Shown: positions 1 through 7,849, counted from the stretch's first letter. The stretch: DNA of 8,755 bases from Paracoccaceae bacterium (GCA_003545125.1 DQCI01000233.1:15496-24250); one strand, 5' to 3'. The notes: generated from the sequence alone by a model not told the origin. Numbers and translations: made by a program.

Positions 1-126
1 GGCTGCGTGCGTGACACCCGGGCCGAGAGCTATGCCAAGGGCGGACCGGAATTCCATGCGCTGGAACTCTACGTCGCTTCGCGCGGCAACGGGCTGTCGG
101 TCGAGGCGCCCTCGATCCGCAACTGA
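1..126 (+). CDS. soxA: SoxA, C-terminal end (partial, cut by window start)
   Basis: This is the last 41 codons of a frame that is open from base 1 and stops with TGA at 124-126. SoxA is the c-type cytochrome subunit of SoxAX, the periplasmic enzyme that oxidatively joins thiosulfate to the cysteine of the SoxY carrier. The visible tail has a Cys at residue 2 followed by VRDTRAE, then a GGPEFHALELYVASRGNGL stretch ending in EAPSIRN. From family knowledge this resembles the end of the SoxA haem domain, where a late cysteine carries the persulfide haem ligand; that this Cys is that ligand is inference. Being directly upstream of soxB in the same direction, as in the usual soxXYZAB order, supports the call strongly. 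The haem-binding CXXCH motifs would lie outside the window. Another diheme cytochrome is possible but unlikely here. Confidence 0.82.
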   Translation, partial: GCVRDTRAESYAKGGPEFHALELYVASRGNGLSVEAPSIRN

Positions 127-135
127 CGATATCGG

Positions 136-162
136 CGGCGGCCTCCCGCACGGGGGCCGCCG
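136..162 (+). other. Stem-loop between soxA and soxB
   Basis: An 11-bp GC-rich stem pairs 136-146 with 152-162 (one G-U pair) around a 5-base loop (CGCAC). It begins 10 bases after the soxA stop. No T-run follows (the next bases are TCCCCA), so it is not a classical intrinsic terminator. It more likely protects the 3' end of the upstream sox message or tunes soxA/soxB expression. That role is inferred. Confidence 0.6.
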
Positions 163-209
163 TCCCCACCCAGCATCCCACACATCACAGATCTTCGAGA
201 GGGGCAGCG

Positions 210-1901
210 ATGATTTCCCGCCGCGATTTCCTTCAGGCCGGCATGGCCGCATCCGCCGTGCTGGGCACCGGCGCTACCGGCGCCTGGGCGCAGATCGCGG
301 CCGGGCAGAAACTCACCCAGGACCAGCTCCTCGAGTTCGACACGTTCGGCAATGTCACCCTCGTGCATGTCACCGACATCCACGGCCAGCTGAAGCCGGT
401 CTGGTTCCGCGAGCCCGAGATCAACCTCGGCGTCGGCGAGGTGAACGGTCTGCCGCCGCATGTGACCGGGGCGGATTTCCTCAAGCTCTACAACATCGAG
501 GCCGGCAGCCCCCGCGCCTATGCGCTGACCAACCAGGATTTCACCGCGCTCGCCCGCGAGTATGGCCGCATGGGCGGGCTCGACCGGGTGGCGACCGTGG
601 TGAAGTCGATCCGCGCCGCCCGACCCGACGCGCTTCTGCTCGACGGCGGTGACACCTGGCACGGCTCCTACACGGTGATGAAGACCGCGGCCCAGGACAT
701 GGTCGATGCGATGAACATGCTCGGACCCGACGCGATGACCTCGCATTGGGAGTTTACCTTGGGGCTCGACCGGGTGACCGAGATCGTCGACAGCCTGCCC
801 TTCCCGTTCCTCGGCGCCAACATCTTCGACAACGAGTGGGACGAGCCGGCCTATGAGCCTTACAAGATGTTCGAACGCGGCGGCGCCAAGGTCGCGGTGA
901 TCGGCCAGGCCTTCCCCTACCTGCCCATCGCGAACCCCTCGTGGATGTTCCCGGGGCTGAGTTTCGGCGTGCGAGAAGAGCGGATGGCGGAAGTGGTGCA
1001 GGAGGTGAAGGACGCGGGCGCCGATCTGGTCGTGGTGCTCAGCCACAACGGGTTCGACGTCGACCGCAAGATGGCGGCACAGGTGCCGGGGATCGACGTG
1101 ATCCTCACAGGTCACACCCATGACGCACTGCCCGAGCCTGTCTTGGTGGGGGAAACCCTGCTGATCGCCTCGGGGTCGAACGGCAAGTTCGTCACCCGGC
1201 TCGATCTCGACGTGCGCGACGGCCAACTCATGGGCTTCCGCCACAAGCTGATCCCGATCTTCGCCGATGCGATCGCGCCCGACGCGGAGATGGCGGCACA
1301 TATCGACGAGACCCGGGCGCCCTTCAAGGCGGAGCTCGAGGAAGTGCTCGGCCACACGTCAAGCACGCTCTACCGGCGCGGCAATTTCAACGGCACCTGG
1401 GACGATCTGATCTGCAACGCGCTGATCGACGAGCGCGAGGCGGATATCGCGTTGTCGCCCGGCTTCCGCTGGGGCCCGAGCCTGGTGGCGGGCGACCCGA
1501 TCACCCGCGAAGACCTCTACAACGCCACCGCGATGACCTACCCCAGTGCCTACCGCTCGGAAATGACCGGCGAACAGCTCAGGGAGATTCTCGAGGACGT
1601 GGCCGACAACCTGTTCAACCCGAACCCCTACTACCAGCAGGGCGGCGACATGGTCCGCGTCGGCGGCATGGGATACCGGATCGACATCGCCAAACCTCAG
1701 GGCGAGCGCTTGACGAACATGACCTTGCTCAAAAACGGCGAGGCCATCGATCCGGGCAAGACCTACGTTGTCGCGGGCTGGGCTTCGGTCAACGAGGCCA
1801 CAGAAGGGCCGCCGATCTTCGACCTGGTCGAGGGCTGGATCAAGAAGCAGGGCACGGTCAAGATCGACCCGAACCAGACCGTCGAGGTGATCGGGGGCTG
1901 A
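210..1901 (+). CDS. soxB: SoxB, dimanganese thiosulfohydrolase
   Basis: SoxB hydrolyses the terminal sulfone of SoxYZ-bound S-thiosulfonate in the periplasm and releases sulfate. The 563-residue length is typical. The N-terminus carries a twin-arginine signal (SRRDFL at 3-8, hydrophobic stretch to about 24, likely cleavage after AWA at 25-27). The metallophosphatase domain shows TDIHGQ (55-60), GGDTW (146-150), SHWEF (178-182; 5'-nucleotidases have GNHE here, and the HWEF version is typical of SoxB), LSHNG (277-281) and TGHTHD (300-305). These contain the expected metal-ligand Asp and His residues. The C-terminal 5'-nucleotidase-type domain includes GFRWG (418-422), a likely substrate-binding Arg/Trp loop. 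The ATG is supported by GAGAGGGG at 197-204, five bases upstream. It follows soxA by 83 bp and precedes a strong terminator, so it is the last gene of its transcript. The frame is intact. Confidence 0.96.
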   Translation: MISRRDFLQAGMAASAVLGTGATGAWAQIAAGQKLTQDQLLEFDTFGNVTLVHVTDIHGQLKPVWFREPEINLGVGEVNGLPPHVTGADFLKLYNIEAGSPRAYALTNQDFTALAREYGRMGGLDRVATVVKSIRAARPDALLLDGGDTWHGSYTVMKTAAQDMVDAMNMLGPDAMTSHWEFTLGLDRVTEIVDSLPFPFLGANIFDNEWDEPAYEPYKMFERGGAKVAVIGQAFPYLPIANPSWMFPGLSFGVREERMAEVVQEVKDAGADLVVVLSHNGFDVDRKMAAQVPGIDVILTGHTHDALPEPVLVGETLLIASGSNGKFVTRLDLDVRDGQLMGFRHKLIPIFADAIAPDAEMAAHIDETRAPFKAELEEVLGHTSSTLYRRGNFNGTWDDLICNALIDEREADIALSPGFRWGPSLVAGDPITREDLYNATAMTYPSAYRSEMTGEQLREILEDVADNLFNPNPYYQQGGDMVRVGGMGYRIDIAKPQGERLTNMTLLKNGEAIDPGKTYVVAGWASVNEATEGPPIFDLVEGWIKKQGTVKIDPNQTVEVIGG

Positions 1902-1927
1902 GGCCTGACGAGGCCGAGAGGATTTGC

Positions 1928-1957
1928 CGGGCGGGTCCAGTACCCGCCCGTTTCTTT
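1928..1957 (+). terminator. Rho-independent terminator of the sox transcript
   Basis: A perfect 9-bp inverted repeat, CGGGCGGGT at 1928-1936 and ACCCGCCCG at 1942-1950, encloses the 5-base loop CCAGT and is followed at once by TTTCTTT (1951-1957). It lies 27 bases after the soxB stop. All elements of an intrinsic terminator on the plus strand are present. A second run of six T at 1974-1979 lies a little downstream. Confidence 0.88.
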
Positions 1958-1988
1958 CATGTTCGCCGGGCAGTTTTTTCCAGCGTCT

Positions 1989-2026
1989 GGTTTCCTAGGA
2001 AACGGGGGCCAGTTTCCTAGGAAACC
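1989..2026. repeat. Two identical 14-bp palindromes, parS/Noc-site-like
   Basis: GTTTCCTAGGAAAC occurs at 1990-2003 and again at 2012-2025. Each copy is a perfect palindrome, and the centres are 22 bp apart, about two helical turns. The 8-base spacer is GGGGGCCA. The two copies also pair with each other, giving a 15-bp stem from 1989 to 2026. Two perfect copies at this spacing look like a protein-binding site. The arms GTTTC/GAAAC match those of the universal parS (TGTTTCACGTGAAACA), and the TTTCC/GGAAA core matches the Noc site (ATTTCCCGGGAAAT). The centre (TA) matches neither. No T-run follows, so a terminator is unlikely. Which protein binds is unknown. Confidence 0.7.
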
Positions 2027-2082
2027 GACCCCCCGGAAGATGTCGAAGTGCAGCTATTTCAAAGGGTTGCGACCATCCCTGC

Positions 2083-2110
2083 GTTAACCTTCCGTTACCT
2101 CGTTAACCTT
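2083..2110. promoter_or_regulatory. CtrA-like TTAACC box cluster
   Basis: GTTAACC, GTTACC and GTTAACC start at 2083, 2094 and 2102. The first two give TTAA-N7-TTAC (2084-2098), one base away from the full alphaproteobacterial CtrA consensus TTAA-N7-TTAA. The third copy, CGTTAACCTT at 2101-2110, repeats 2082-2091 exactly. No recognisable gene starts just downstream on either strand, so its target is unclear. It could also be a common intergenic repeat of this lineage. Binding by CtrA is inferred from the motif only. Confidence 0.35.
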
Positions 2111-2277
2111 GACTGGTCGCCGAAAACCCGCTCGGACCGATATCCGATCCGCGACACGCGCCGTCGTGAGACGAGGCGTGGAGGCACCGGCCTCCCCCCC
2201 TTACCCGCCACGGGTTTGAGCAGGAACCCCGCCGCGAGCGGCGCGCATGCCCCGGCCCCAGGGTCGGGGTCGCGCCG
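2111..2277. other. Remainder of convergent intergenic region; GC hairpins, no gene seen
   Basis: No protein with recognisable features was found on either strand. The stretch holds a perfect 6-bp stem GGAGGC/GCCTCC with loop ACCG (2180-2195) followed by a C-run, and a 5-bp stem CGCCG/CGGCG with loop CGAG (2230-2243). Both sit in what would be the 3' untranslated region of the minus-strand operon. An unannotated small RNA cannot be ruled out from sequence alone. Confidence 0.4.
2250..2269 (-). terminator. Possible 3'-end hairpin of the ABC/hydrolase operon
   Basis: An 8-bp stem (2250-2257 with 2262-2269, one G-T mispair that can form G-U in RNA) encloses a 4-base loop, 8 bases past the hydrolase stop on the minus strand. 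There is no T-run after it on that strand, so it is a weak intrinsic terminator candidate. It may instead be a 3'-end-stabilising hairpin combined with Rho-dependent termination. Confidence 0.35.
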
Positions 2278-3552
2278 TTATCCCACCGGACCCCGCTCCA
2301 GAAACTCCAGCACCATCGCCGCCGTCCAGGTGAATTCCGGCCCGCCGCAGGGCGTGCCGGTGATGGGGTCGAAGTATTCCGAGAACCCGCCGACCTCGAT
2401 GAGCTTCAAACTGTCTTCAACAATCCGCGCCGCGGTCCGGGTATGCCCGTCACGCTCGAGCCCGTCGGCGACCATGTAGTTCACGATCAACCAGGTCGGC
2501 CCGCGCCAGTAGCGCTCGCCGTCATAGCCCGGCGCATCCGGGTCGTGGCTCGGGATCAGGTAATTGACCCGTTTGCCCAACGCGTCGATATGCGCGGCGA
2601 TGGCGGCGGCCCGGTTCGGCGCGATCGGCGCAAAGGCCGGAATGAGCCCGCCCACCGAGGGGCTGTCGATCAGCGCCTTCGTCACCCGGTCGAAGCAGAG
2701 GTATTGCTGGCGGCTGTCGCTCCAGAGCGTCTCAAGCGCGTCGAGCCCTTGCTCTGCCTGGGCACGCTGGTCGAGCGACAGCGCCGTGTCGCCCAGTTCC
2801 TCGGCGAGATCGGCGAGATCCATGCAGGAGCGCAGAAGGATCGCGTTGAATCCGGGATCGACGATCCGGAACGGCGAGGCGTCGTGCAGCTTGGTGTTGT
2901 CCCAGGCGAGGCCGCGGAACAGCTGCACCAGCCAGATGTAGCGCTTGTACTGCTCCTGGGTCGGCCGGTGCGCGGGGTCTGCGTGCTGAATGTCGCGCCG
3001 CTGAAACGCCCCCACGCCCTCGGTCGGCACCCGCTCGAAGGCGTCGTCCCAATCGATGGAGTTGTCGCGCCCGGTCTCCCAGGGATGGATGACCGCCACA
3101 AGCCCGGTGCCGTGCGGGTCGCGGGCGCGGTAGAACCAGTCGTGCCAGCGGGCGATCTTCGGCAAGAGCGCCAAGGCCCGCGCCCGCGCCATCTCCTTGT
3201 CCGTCGCCCGGTCGAAAAGCCTGCGCACCGCAAAGCCGGTCACCGGCGGCTGGGTCAGACCCGAGGTCGGCACCGGGCGCCTGGTGTCATAGACCTCGGG
3301 CCCCGGGAAATACCCCTCGTCCTCCTTGTGGAAGATGATATGCGGCACCATGCCGTCCTCCCACTGGTGGTCGAACAGCGTCTCGATCTCTGTCCAGGCC
3401 CGGTCCTCGTCGATGTGGAAGAGCCCGAGCGCGGAAAGTGCTGAATCCCAGTTCCACTGGAACGGATAGAGCCCGTGGGTGGGTACGGTGTAGGCGCCGA
3501 GATCGTTCATGCGGAGTATCTCTTTCGCCCGGGCGATCACGGCGTCGGTCAT
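2278..3552 (-). CDS. GH63-like glycoside hydrolase (glucosylglycerate/mannosylglycerate hydrolase type)
   Basis: A 424-residue cytoplasmic enzyme with no signal peptide or membrane segment. It has the (alpha/alpha)6-barrel-type pattern of GH63 bacterial hydrolases: GLYPFQWNWDSA (27-38) near the N-terminus, HPWETGRDNSIDWD (156-169) with a candidate acid Asp163, RYWRGPTWLIVNY (347-359), and GGFSEYFDPITGTPCGG (388-404) with candidate base Glu392. These blocks resemble the family that includes mannosylglycerate hydrolase and mycobacterial glucosylglycerate hydrolase, which release the sugar from the glycerate aglycone. Substrate identity is inference; another alpha-glucoside is possible. The ATG is preceded by AGGAGA, and an 18-bp gap separates it from the transport ATPase gene, so it is the last gene of the ABC operon. 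That placement fits cleavage of the imported solute. The length is close to the small bacterial members and well below eukaryotic processing glucosidase I. Confidence 0.8.
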   Translation of the reverse strand: MTDAVIARAKEILRMNDLGAYTVPTHGLYPFQWNWDSALSALGLFHIDEDRAWTEIETLFDHQWEDGMVPHIIFHKEDEGYFPGPEVYDTRRPVPTSGLTQPPVTGFAVRRLFDRATDKEMARARALALLPKIARWHDWFYRARDPHGTGLVAVIHPWETGRDNSIDWDDAFERVPTEGVGAFQRRDIQHADPAHRPTQEQYKRYIWLVQLFRGLAWDNTKLHDASPFRIVDPGFNAILLRSCMDLADLAEELGDTALSLDQRAQAEQGLDALETLWSDSRQQYLCFDRVTKALIDSPSVGGLIPAFAPIAPNRAAAIAAHIDALGKRVNYLIPSHDPDAPGYDGERYWRGPTWLIVNYMVADGLERDGHTRTAARIVEDSLKLIEVGGFSEYFDPITGTPCGGPEFTWTAAMVLEFLERGPVG

Positions 3553-3570
3553 GTTCTGCTCTCCTGTCCC

Positions 3571-4614
<1,044 letters not shown>

Positions 4615-4639
4615 GTCTGGCTCCTTGTCTGGCAACCGC

Positions 4640-5476
4640 TCAGCGGTTGGCGATGCCCCACATCGCGAAGAGGTATTTTCGCACGGCGAAGATGAAGATC
4701 AGCGCCGGGACGACGAGGATGAAGCCGCCCGCGAACTTGAGATGCAGCGGTGAGGTATCGAGGTTCTGCAACAGGAAAGCCGTGAGTGTGCGGTTCTCGA
4801 TCGTGAGCACGGCGGCTGCGAAGACCTCGTTCCAGGAGATCACGAAGGCGAAGATCGCCGAAGCCGCGATACCGGGCAGGATCAGCGGCAGGATCACCTT
4901 GGTGAATGCGGTGACCCGGGTGCAGCCGAGCGTCCAGGCCGCCTCTTCCAGTTCCATCGGAATGCCGGAGAACAGCGAATAGGTGATCAGAACCGCGAAC
5001 GGGATCGCCAGCGTGGTGTGCACCAGCGCGAGGCCGAACACGGTATCGTCGAGCCCGGTACGGATGAACATCACCGCGAGCGGCAGCGCCAGCAGCGGCA
5101 GCGGAAAGGCGCGGGTGAGCAGGATCAGCAACCTGAACAGGTACTTGCCCGGGAAGTGGAAGCGCGACAGCGCGTAGCCCGCGGGCGCCGAGATGGTGAT
5201 CGAGATCACCATGGTGATCGCGGCCACCACCGCCGAGTTCCACAGCGCCCCCAGCATGCCTTCGAAGCCTGCGAAGAACTGGAGGCTCCCCATGTCGAAC
5301 TCAGGGATGAAGCTCTTGGGGAAGCTGTTCACCGCGTCGGGCGAGGACAGGGTGTTGATGAGCAGAAAGTAGAGCGGAACGAGAACCCAGGCCACGAGGA
5401 ACACCACACCGGCGACGTAGAGAAAGCGACCGGCAGAGCGGGTATCGCGCGGGGTTTGGGCGGCAACATCACTCAT
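4640..5476 (-). CDS. Sugar ABC transporter permease, MalG type
   Basis: A 278-residue inner-membrane protein with about six hydrophobic segments (near residues 17-41, 76-101, 113-138, 145-169, 202-224 and 249-265). The cytoplasmic EAA loop at about 177-198 (EEAAWTLGCTRVTAF, then KVILPLILPG) docks on the ATPase and marks it as a binding-protein-dependent transport permease. The second position in the permease pair, the longer first periplasmic loop and the C-terminal aromatic/basic tail fit the MalG-like half of a CUT1 carbohydrate importer. Its ATG overlaps the TGA of the preceding permease by four bases (ATGA, 5473-5476), implying translational coupling and a 1:1 heterodimer. The frame is intact. 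The substrate cannot be read from the sequence. Confidence 0.94.
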   Translation of the reverse strand: MSDVAAQTPRDTRSAGRFLYVAGVVFLVAWVLVPLYFLLINTLSSPDAVNSFPKSFIPEFDMGSLQFFAGFEGMLGALWNSAVVAAITMVISITISAPAGYALSRFHFPGKYLFRLLILLTRAFPLPLLALPLAVMFIRTGLDDTVFGLALVHTTLAIPFAVLITYSLFSGIPMELEEAAWTLGCTRVTAFTKVILPLILPGIAASAIFAFVISWNEVFAAAVLTIENRTLTAFLLQNLDTSPLHLKFAGGFILVVPALIFIFAVRKYLFAMWGIANR

Positions 5477-6318
5477 ATCGTGGCTCCTTTCGGAACGCGC
5501 AGGGCGCGCAGGATGAGTAGGGTGAAGCCGATCGAGATCACCAGGATGATCAGCGCAATCGCCGCGGCAGCACCACTGTTGAGCAGGTCAAACTGGTATT
5601 CGTAGACCGACCCCATGAGCACCGGGAACAGCGTGCCCCCAAGCGCTTGCACGACGGCGAAGATCTCGAAGGCGAGGATCACCCGCAGGATCAGCGCGGT
5701 CTGCAACGACGGGCGCAGCATCGGCAGCGTGATCCGCAGGAACCGCTTCCAGGGCGAGGCGCCGAACACCTCGGCGGCTTCGTAGTATTCTTTCGGGATC
5801 AGCCCCATGCCGGCCACCAGGATGACCAGCATGATCGCGGTCGCGCGCCAGATCTCGGCCAGCGCGATGGCGAGGAAGACGATACCAGGGTTCTGGTAGG
5901 TCAGAAAGTTTACGGGTCTGTCGACCATGCCGAGCCCGTGCATCATCGAGTTGAGGAAGCCCGATTGTTCGAAGATCGCCAGCCAGATGATGCCGGCGGC
6001 GAGATCGGAGATCCCGAGCGGTATGGTCCAGATGTAGAGCACGATGTCGCGCCCGGTCTTCATCTTGGTGACCATCGTCGCCATTGTGAGCGCCAGAATC
6101 ACCTGAACCGGCACCACCGCGAGCGCGAGCAGCAGGGTGTTCTTCATCGAGATCGGGAATTTCCAGTAGCCGACGACCTCTTGAAAGTTCGCGAGCGACC
6201 AGCTGCCATCGACACTGAAAGCCTGTTGGGCCACCAGGACAAACGGATAGATGAAAAACACGCACAGAAACAATGTGACCGGCAGGATCATGACATAGGG
6301 CAAATACCGCGCGTTCAT
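5473..6318 (-). CDS. Sugar ABC transporter permease, MalF type
   Basis: A 281-residue inner-membrane protein with about six hydrophobic segments (near 8-30, 62-83, 92-117, 146-172, 204-228 and 249-272). The EAA loop is at about 179-200 (YEAAEVFGASPWKRF, then RITLPM). It is the first permease of the pair and should form the translocation pore with the MalG-type partner. The ATG at 6318 is preceded by AAGGGAG seven bases upstream, which supports the start. It lies 130 bp after the binding-protein gene, and that gap carries two strong stem-loops that probably lower permease expression relative to the binding protein. It has the short form without the large periplasmic P2 loop of enterobacterial MalF. 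The frame is intact. Confidence 0.94.
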   Translation of the reverse strand: MNARYLPYVMILPVTLFLCVFFIYPFVLVAQQAFSVDGSWSLANFQEVVGYWKFPISMKNTLLLALAVVPVQVILALTMATMVTKMKTGRDIVLYIWTIPLGISDLAAGIIWLAIFEQSGFLNSMMHGLGMVDRPVNFLTYQNPGIVFLAIALAEIWRATAIMLVILVAGMGLIPKEYYEAAEVFGASPWKRFLRITLPMLRPSLQTALILRVILAFEIFAVVQALGGTLFPVLMGSVYEYQFDLLNSGAAAAIALIILVISIGFTLLILRALRVPKGATI

Positions 6319-6384
6319 GGAACCGCTCCCTTCGGGTAGGTCTCGAATTTCAAGGCGGGCCGGATGTTCAGGGCGGGCCAGGAT

Positions 6385-6434
6385 GCCCGGGCCGCACAGG
6401 GCCCGGGCGAACGGGCGGGTCCGAGACCCGCCCG
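6385..6434 (-). other. Tandem stem-loops between binding protein and permease genes
   Basis: Two perfect 9-bp inverted repeats sit back to back. One is CGGGCGGGT/ACCCGCCCG at 6412-6420 and 6426-6434 (5-base loop). The other is GCCCGGGCC/GGCCCGGGC at 6385-6393 and 6400-6408 (6-base loop). Only three bases separate them, and they begin 14 bases past the binding-protein stop on the minus strand. There is no real T-run, so they are not full terminators. In ABC operons such hairpins commonly protect the binding-protein message from 3' decay and make it more abundant than permease RNA. That role here is inferred. Confidence 0.7.
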
Positions 6435-6448
6435 AGCAAGGTCAGGCC

Positions 6449-7717
6449 TTATTCGACCGGGCAGGCGCCTTCGGACGGCGCATCGGGCGCCCAGCAGGGC
6501 GCACCGGACTCTTCCATGATCGCGGCCAGCGTCTTTTTCTGGTCGTCCAGCACGGTGCGGATGTCCTGACCGGCGAGCACGATGCGCTCGAAGGTGTCGG
6601 AATAGACGCGGCTGAAGTCACCGCCCTTGTCGCCGAGACCGGCGGGCAGCAGGCCAGGGTTGGCATCCGGCGAAGCCGACATGATCGCAACGGCGTTACC
6701 CGCAGCCTGGACCGAGGGCGGCAGATCGCTGGGCAGCTCGACATCGACAACCGGGAAGAAGTTGGTCGCTTTCAGCGTGGCGATCTGGGTCGCCGGGTCG
6801 AGCATGTACTGCACGAGCGCCTTGGCCGCTTCCATGTCGGGTGCGGTCTTCGGGATCGCCACACCGGCGAGCACCGGCATGAAGCCGCGGCCGGTCGGGC
6901 CGGCGGGTGCGGGGAAGGCCACGAAGTCGTCCGGACGTTCATTGAACGCCGCGGCGAGACGCGAGGTGTGGTCGAAGGCAATCCACGCGTCGCCGTTCAG
7001 GAGCTGTTCCTGCAGGAAGGCAAAGTTGGTCGAGGCCGGGTTGGTATGCGCCCAGAGCTCTTTCATCTTCTCCCAGGCCACCACGGCGTCGTCGGAGGCG
7101 AAGGTGCGGACCACGCCGTTGGTGTAGGACGGGTAGAGATAGCCCTGGAAGAACCGGTGCTTGAGGCCCTTCGGACCGGCCGGGAAGCCGAATTTGGGCT
7201 CGCCGACGGCTTCATGCACGTTCGCCGTCCACTCGATCAGCTGGTCATAGCTCAGCGCGTTGATGTCGGCGCCGTCGGGCAGGTATTGCAGCGCTTCCTT
7301 GTTGGCGGCCATGATGTAGCTCGCCTGCATCCAGGGGATGTACTGCATCGCATCGGTGCCGAGCTTGGCGAGGTCGTTGAACGTGCCCGAGGCCGCCATC
7401 ACGCCGAGATCGTCGAGGTCCACGAGGTCATCGGGGTTCATCGCCGAGAAATCGCCGTGCAGCCCGCCGAGCACCGCGATGGTGCCGGTGCCGGCTTCGA
7501 GTTCGGCCTGCAGACGGGTGATCCAGGGACCGGCGTCATTGGGCTGGTAGTCGACCGCTTCGCTGTGGCCGGAGAGCACCTGATCGCGCATCGCCTGGCT
7601 TTCCTCGACCGGCTTGGCCTGGGTCGACCAGAACAGCACGTCAGCCTGCGCGGCGGTCGCGGCAACGACGATGGCAAGGCCCGACGCGGCGCCGGCCAGT
7701 TTCATTTTGAGTGTCAT
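6449..7717 (-). CDS. Periplasmic sugar-binding protein of the ABC importer
   Basis: A 422-residue extracellular solute-binding protein of the family-1 (MalE/UgpB-like) kind. It captures the substrate in the periplasm and delivers it to the permeases. The N-terminus is a Sec signal peptide: MTLKMKL, a hydrophobic core to about residue 22, and likely cleavage after AQA near 25. The mature protein opens with DVLFWSTQAKPVEESQ. The frame extends 19 codons further upstream, but the ATG at 7717 has GGGAGGA just ahead and makes a proper signal peptide, so I chose it. The only cysteines (408 and 419) are near the C-terminus and could form a disulfide closing a short loop. It is the first gene of the operon, behind a LacI-operated promoter. 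The ligand is not evident from sequence; the hydrolase downstream suggests a glycoside. Confidence 0.93.
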   Translation of the reverse strand: MTLKMKLAGAASGLAIVVAATAAQADVLFWSTQAKPVEESQAMRDQVLSGHSEAVDYQPNDAGPWITRLQAELEAGTGTIAVLGGLHGDFSAMNPDDLVDLDDLGVMAASGTFNDLAKLGTDAMQYIPWMQASYIMAANKEALQYLPDGADINALSYDQLIEWTANVHEAVGEPKFGFPAGPKGLKHRFFQGYLYPSYTNGVVRTFASDDAVVAWEKMKELWAHTNPASTNFAFLQEQLLNGDAWIAFDHTSRLAAAFNERPDDFVAFPAPAGPTGRGFMPVLAGVAIPKTAPDMEAAKALVQYMLDPATQIATLKATNFFPVVDVELPSDLPPSVQAAGNAVAIMSASPDANPGLLPAGLGDKGGDFSRVYSDTFERIVLAGQDIRTVLDDQKKTLAAIMEESGAPCWAPDAPSEGACPVE

Positions 7718-7745
7718 ATGTTCCTCCCAGAACGCTGAACTATCT

Positions 7746-7761
7746 GCGCGGCGCACCGCGC
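7746..7761 (-). other. Hairpin in the 5' leader of the ABC operon
   Basis: A perfect 6-bp stem GCGCGG/CCGCGC encloses a 4-base loop (CGCA on the plus strand). It falls within the roughly 105-base leader between the predicted promoter and the binding-protein start, about 29 bases before the ATG and clear of the ribosome-binding site. It could stabilise the leader. No recognisable riboswitch fold was seen. Confidence 0.35.
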
Positions 7762-7827
7762 CCACACCGCTCACGGCGGCGCTTCCTCCGTACCGACTCG
7801 GGCCGGATCACGAGAAGATGTCAGAAT

Positions 7828-7849
7828 GGTGATATAACGTTGTACCACC
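7828..7849. promoter_or_regulatory. LacI-type operator O1 (ABC operon side)
   Basis: A 22-bp dyad centred on the CG at 7838-7839 matches at 9 of 11 base pairs; the core reads GATATAACGTTGTACC. A central CG flanked by A-T pairs is typical of LacI-family operators. It overlaps the predicted promoter of the ABC operon and closely resembles the second site near the regulator gene, sharing TGATATA, CGTTGTA and flanking C positions. Confidence 0.75.

Noticed and set aside
69..1355. Long minus-strand open frame opposite soxB (428 codons)
   Set aside because: Codon-shadow of soxB in GC-rich DNA; the predicted protein is rich in His, Arg, Gly and Ala with no family motif.
1989..2026. Reading the twin palindromes as a repABC-type parS
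   Set aside because: RepABC parS sites have GTT and AAC separated by ten bases; here the separation is eight, so only the chromosomal-parS/Noc comparison holds.
1989..2026. Reading the twin palindromes as a second sox terminator
   Set aside because: No T-run follows on either strand, a good terminator already lies upstream at 1928-1957, and two perfect self-palindromes are better explained as binding sites.
2040..2087. Fifteen-residue micro-ORF starting just after the twin palindromes, ending inside the CtrA-like box
   Set aside because: It has GGAAG directly adjacent to the ATG, too close for a good ribosome-binding site, and there is no family support. A leader peptide cannot be excluded, but the evidence is too thin to list it as a gene.
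2048..2479. Plus-strand open frame beginning with GTG in the intergenic region
   Set aside because: More than half lies antisense to the hydrolase gene, no ribosome-binding site is visible, and the protein is low complexity.
4615..4635. Upstream TTG start adding seven residues to the ATPase
   Set aside because: The AAGGAG ribosome-binding site lies within that extension at the right distance for the ATG at 4614.
6317..7738. Long plus-strand open frame opposite the binding-protein gene (473 codons)
   Set aside because: Antisense shadow; Arg/Gly/His/Val-rich with no signal peptide or recognised motif, while the minus strand encodes a clear solute-binding protein.
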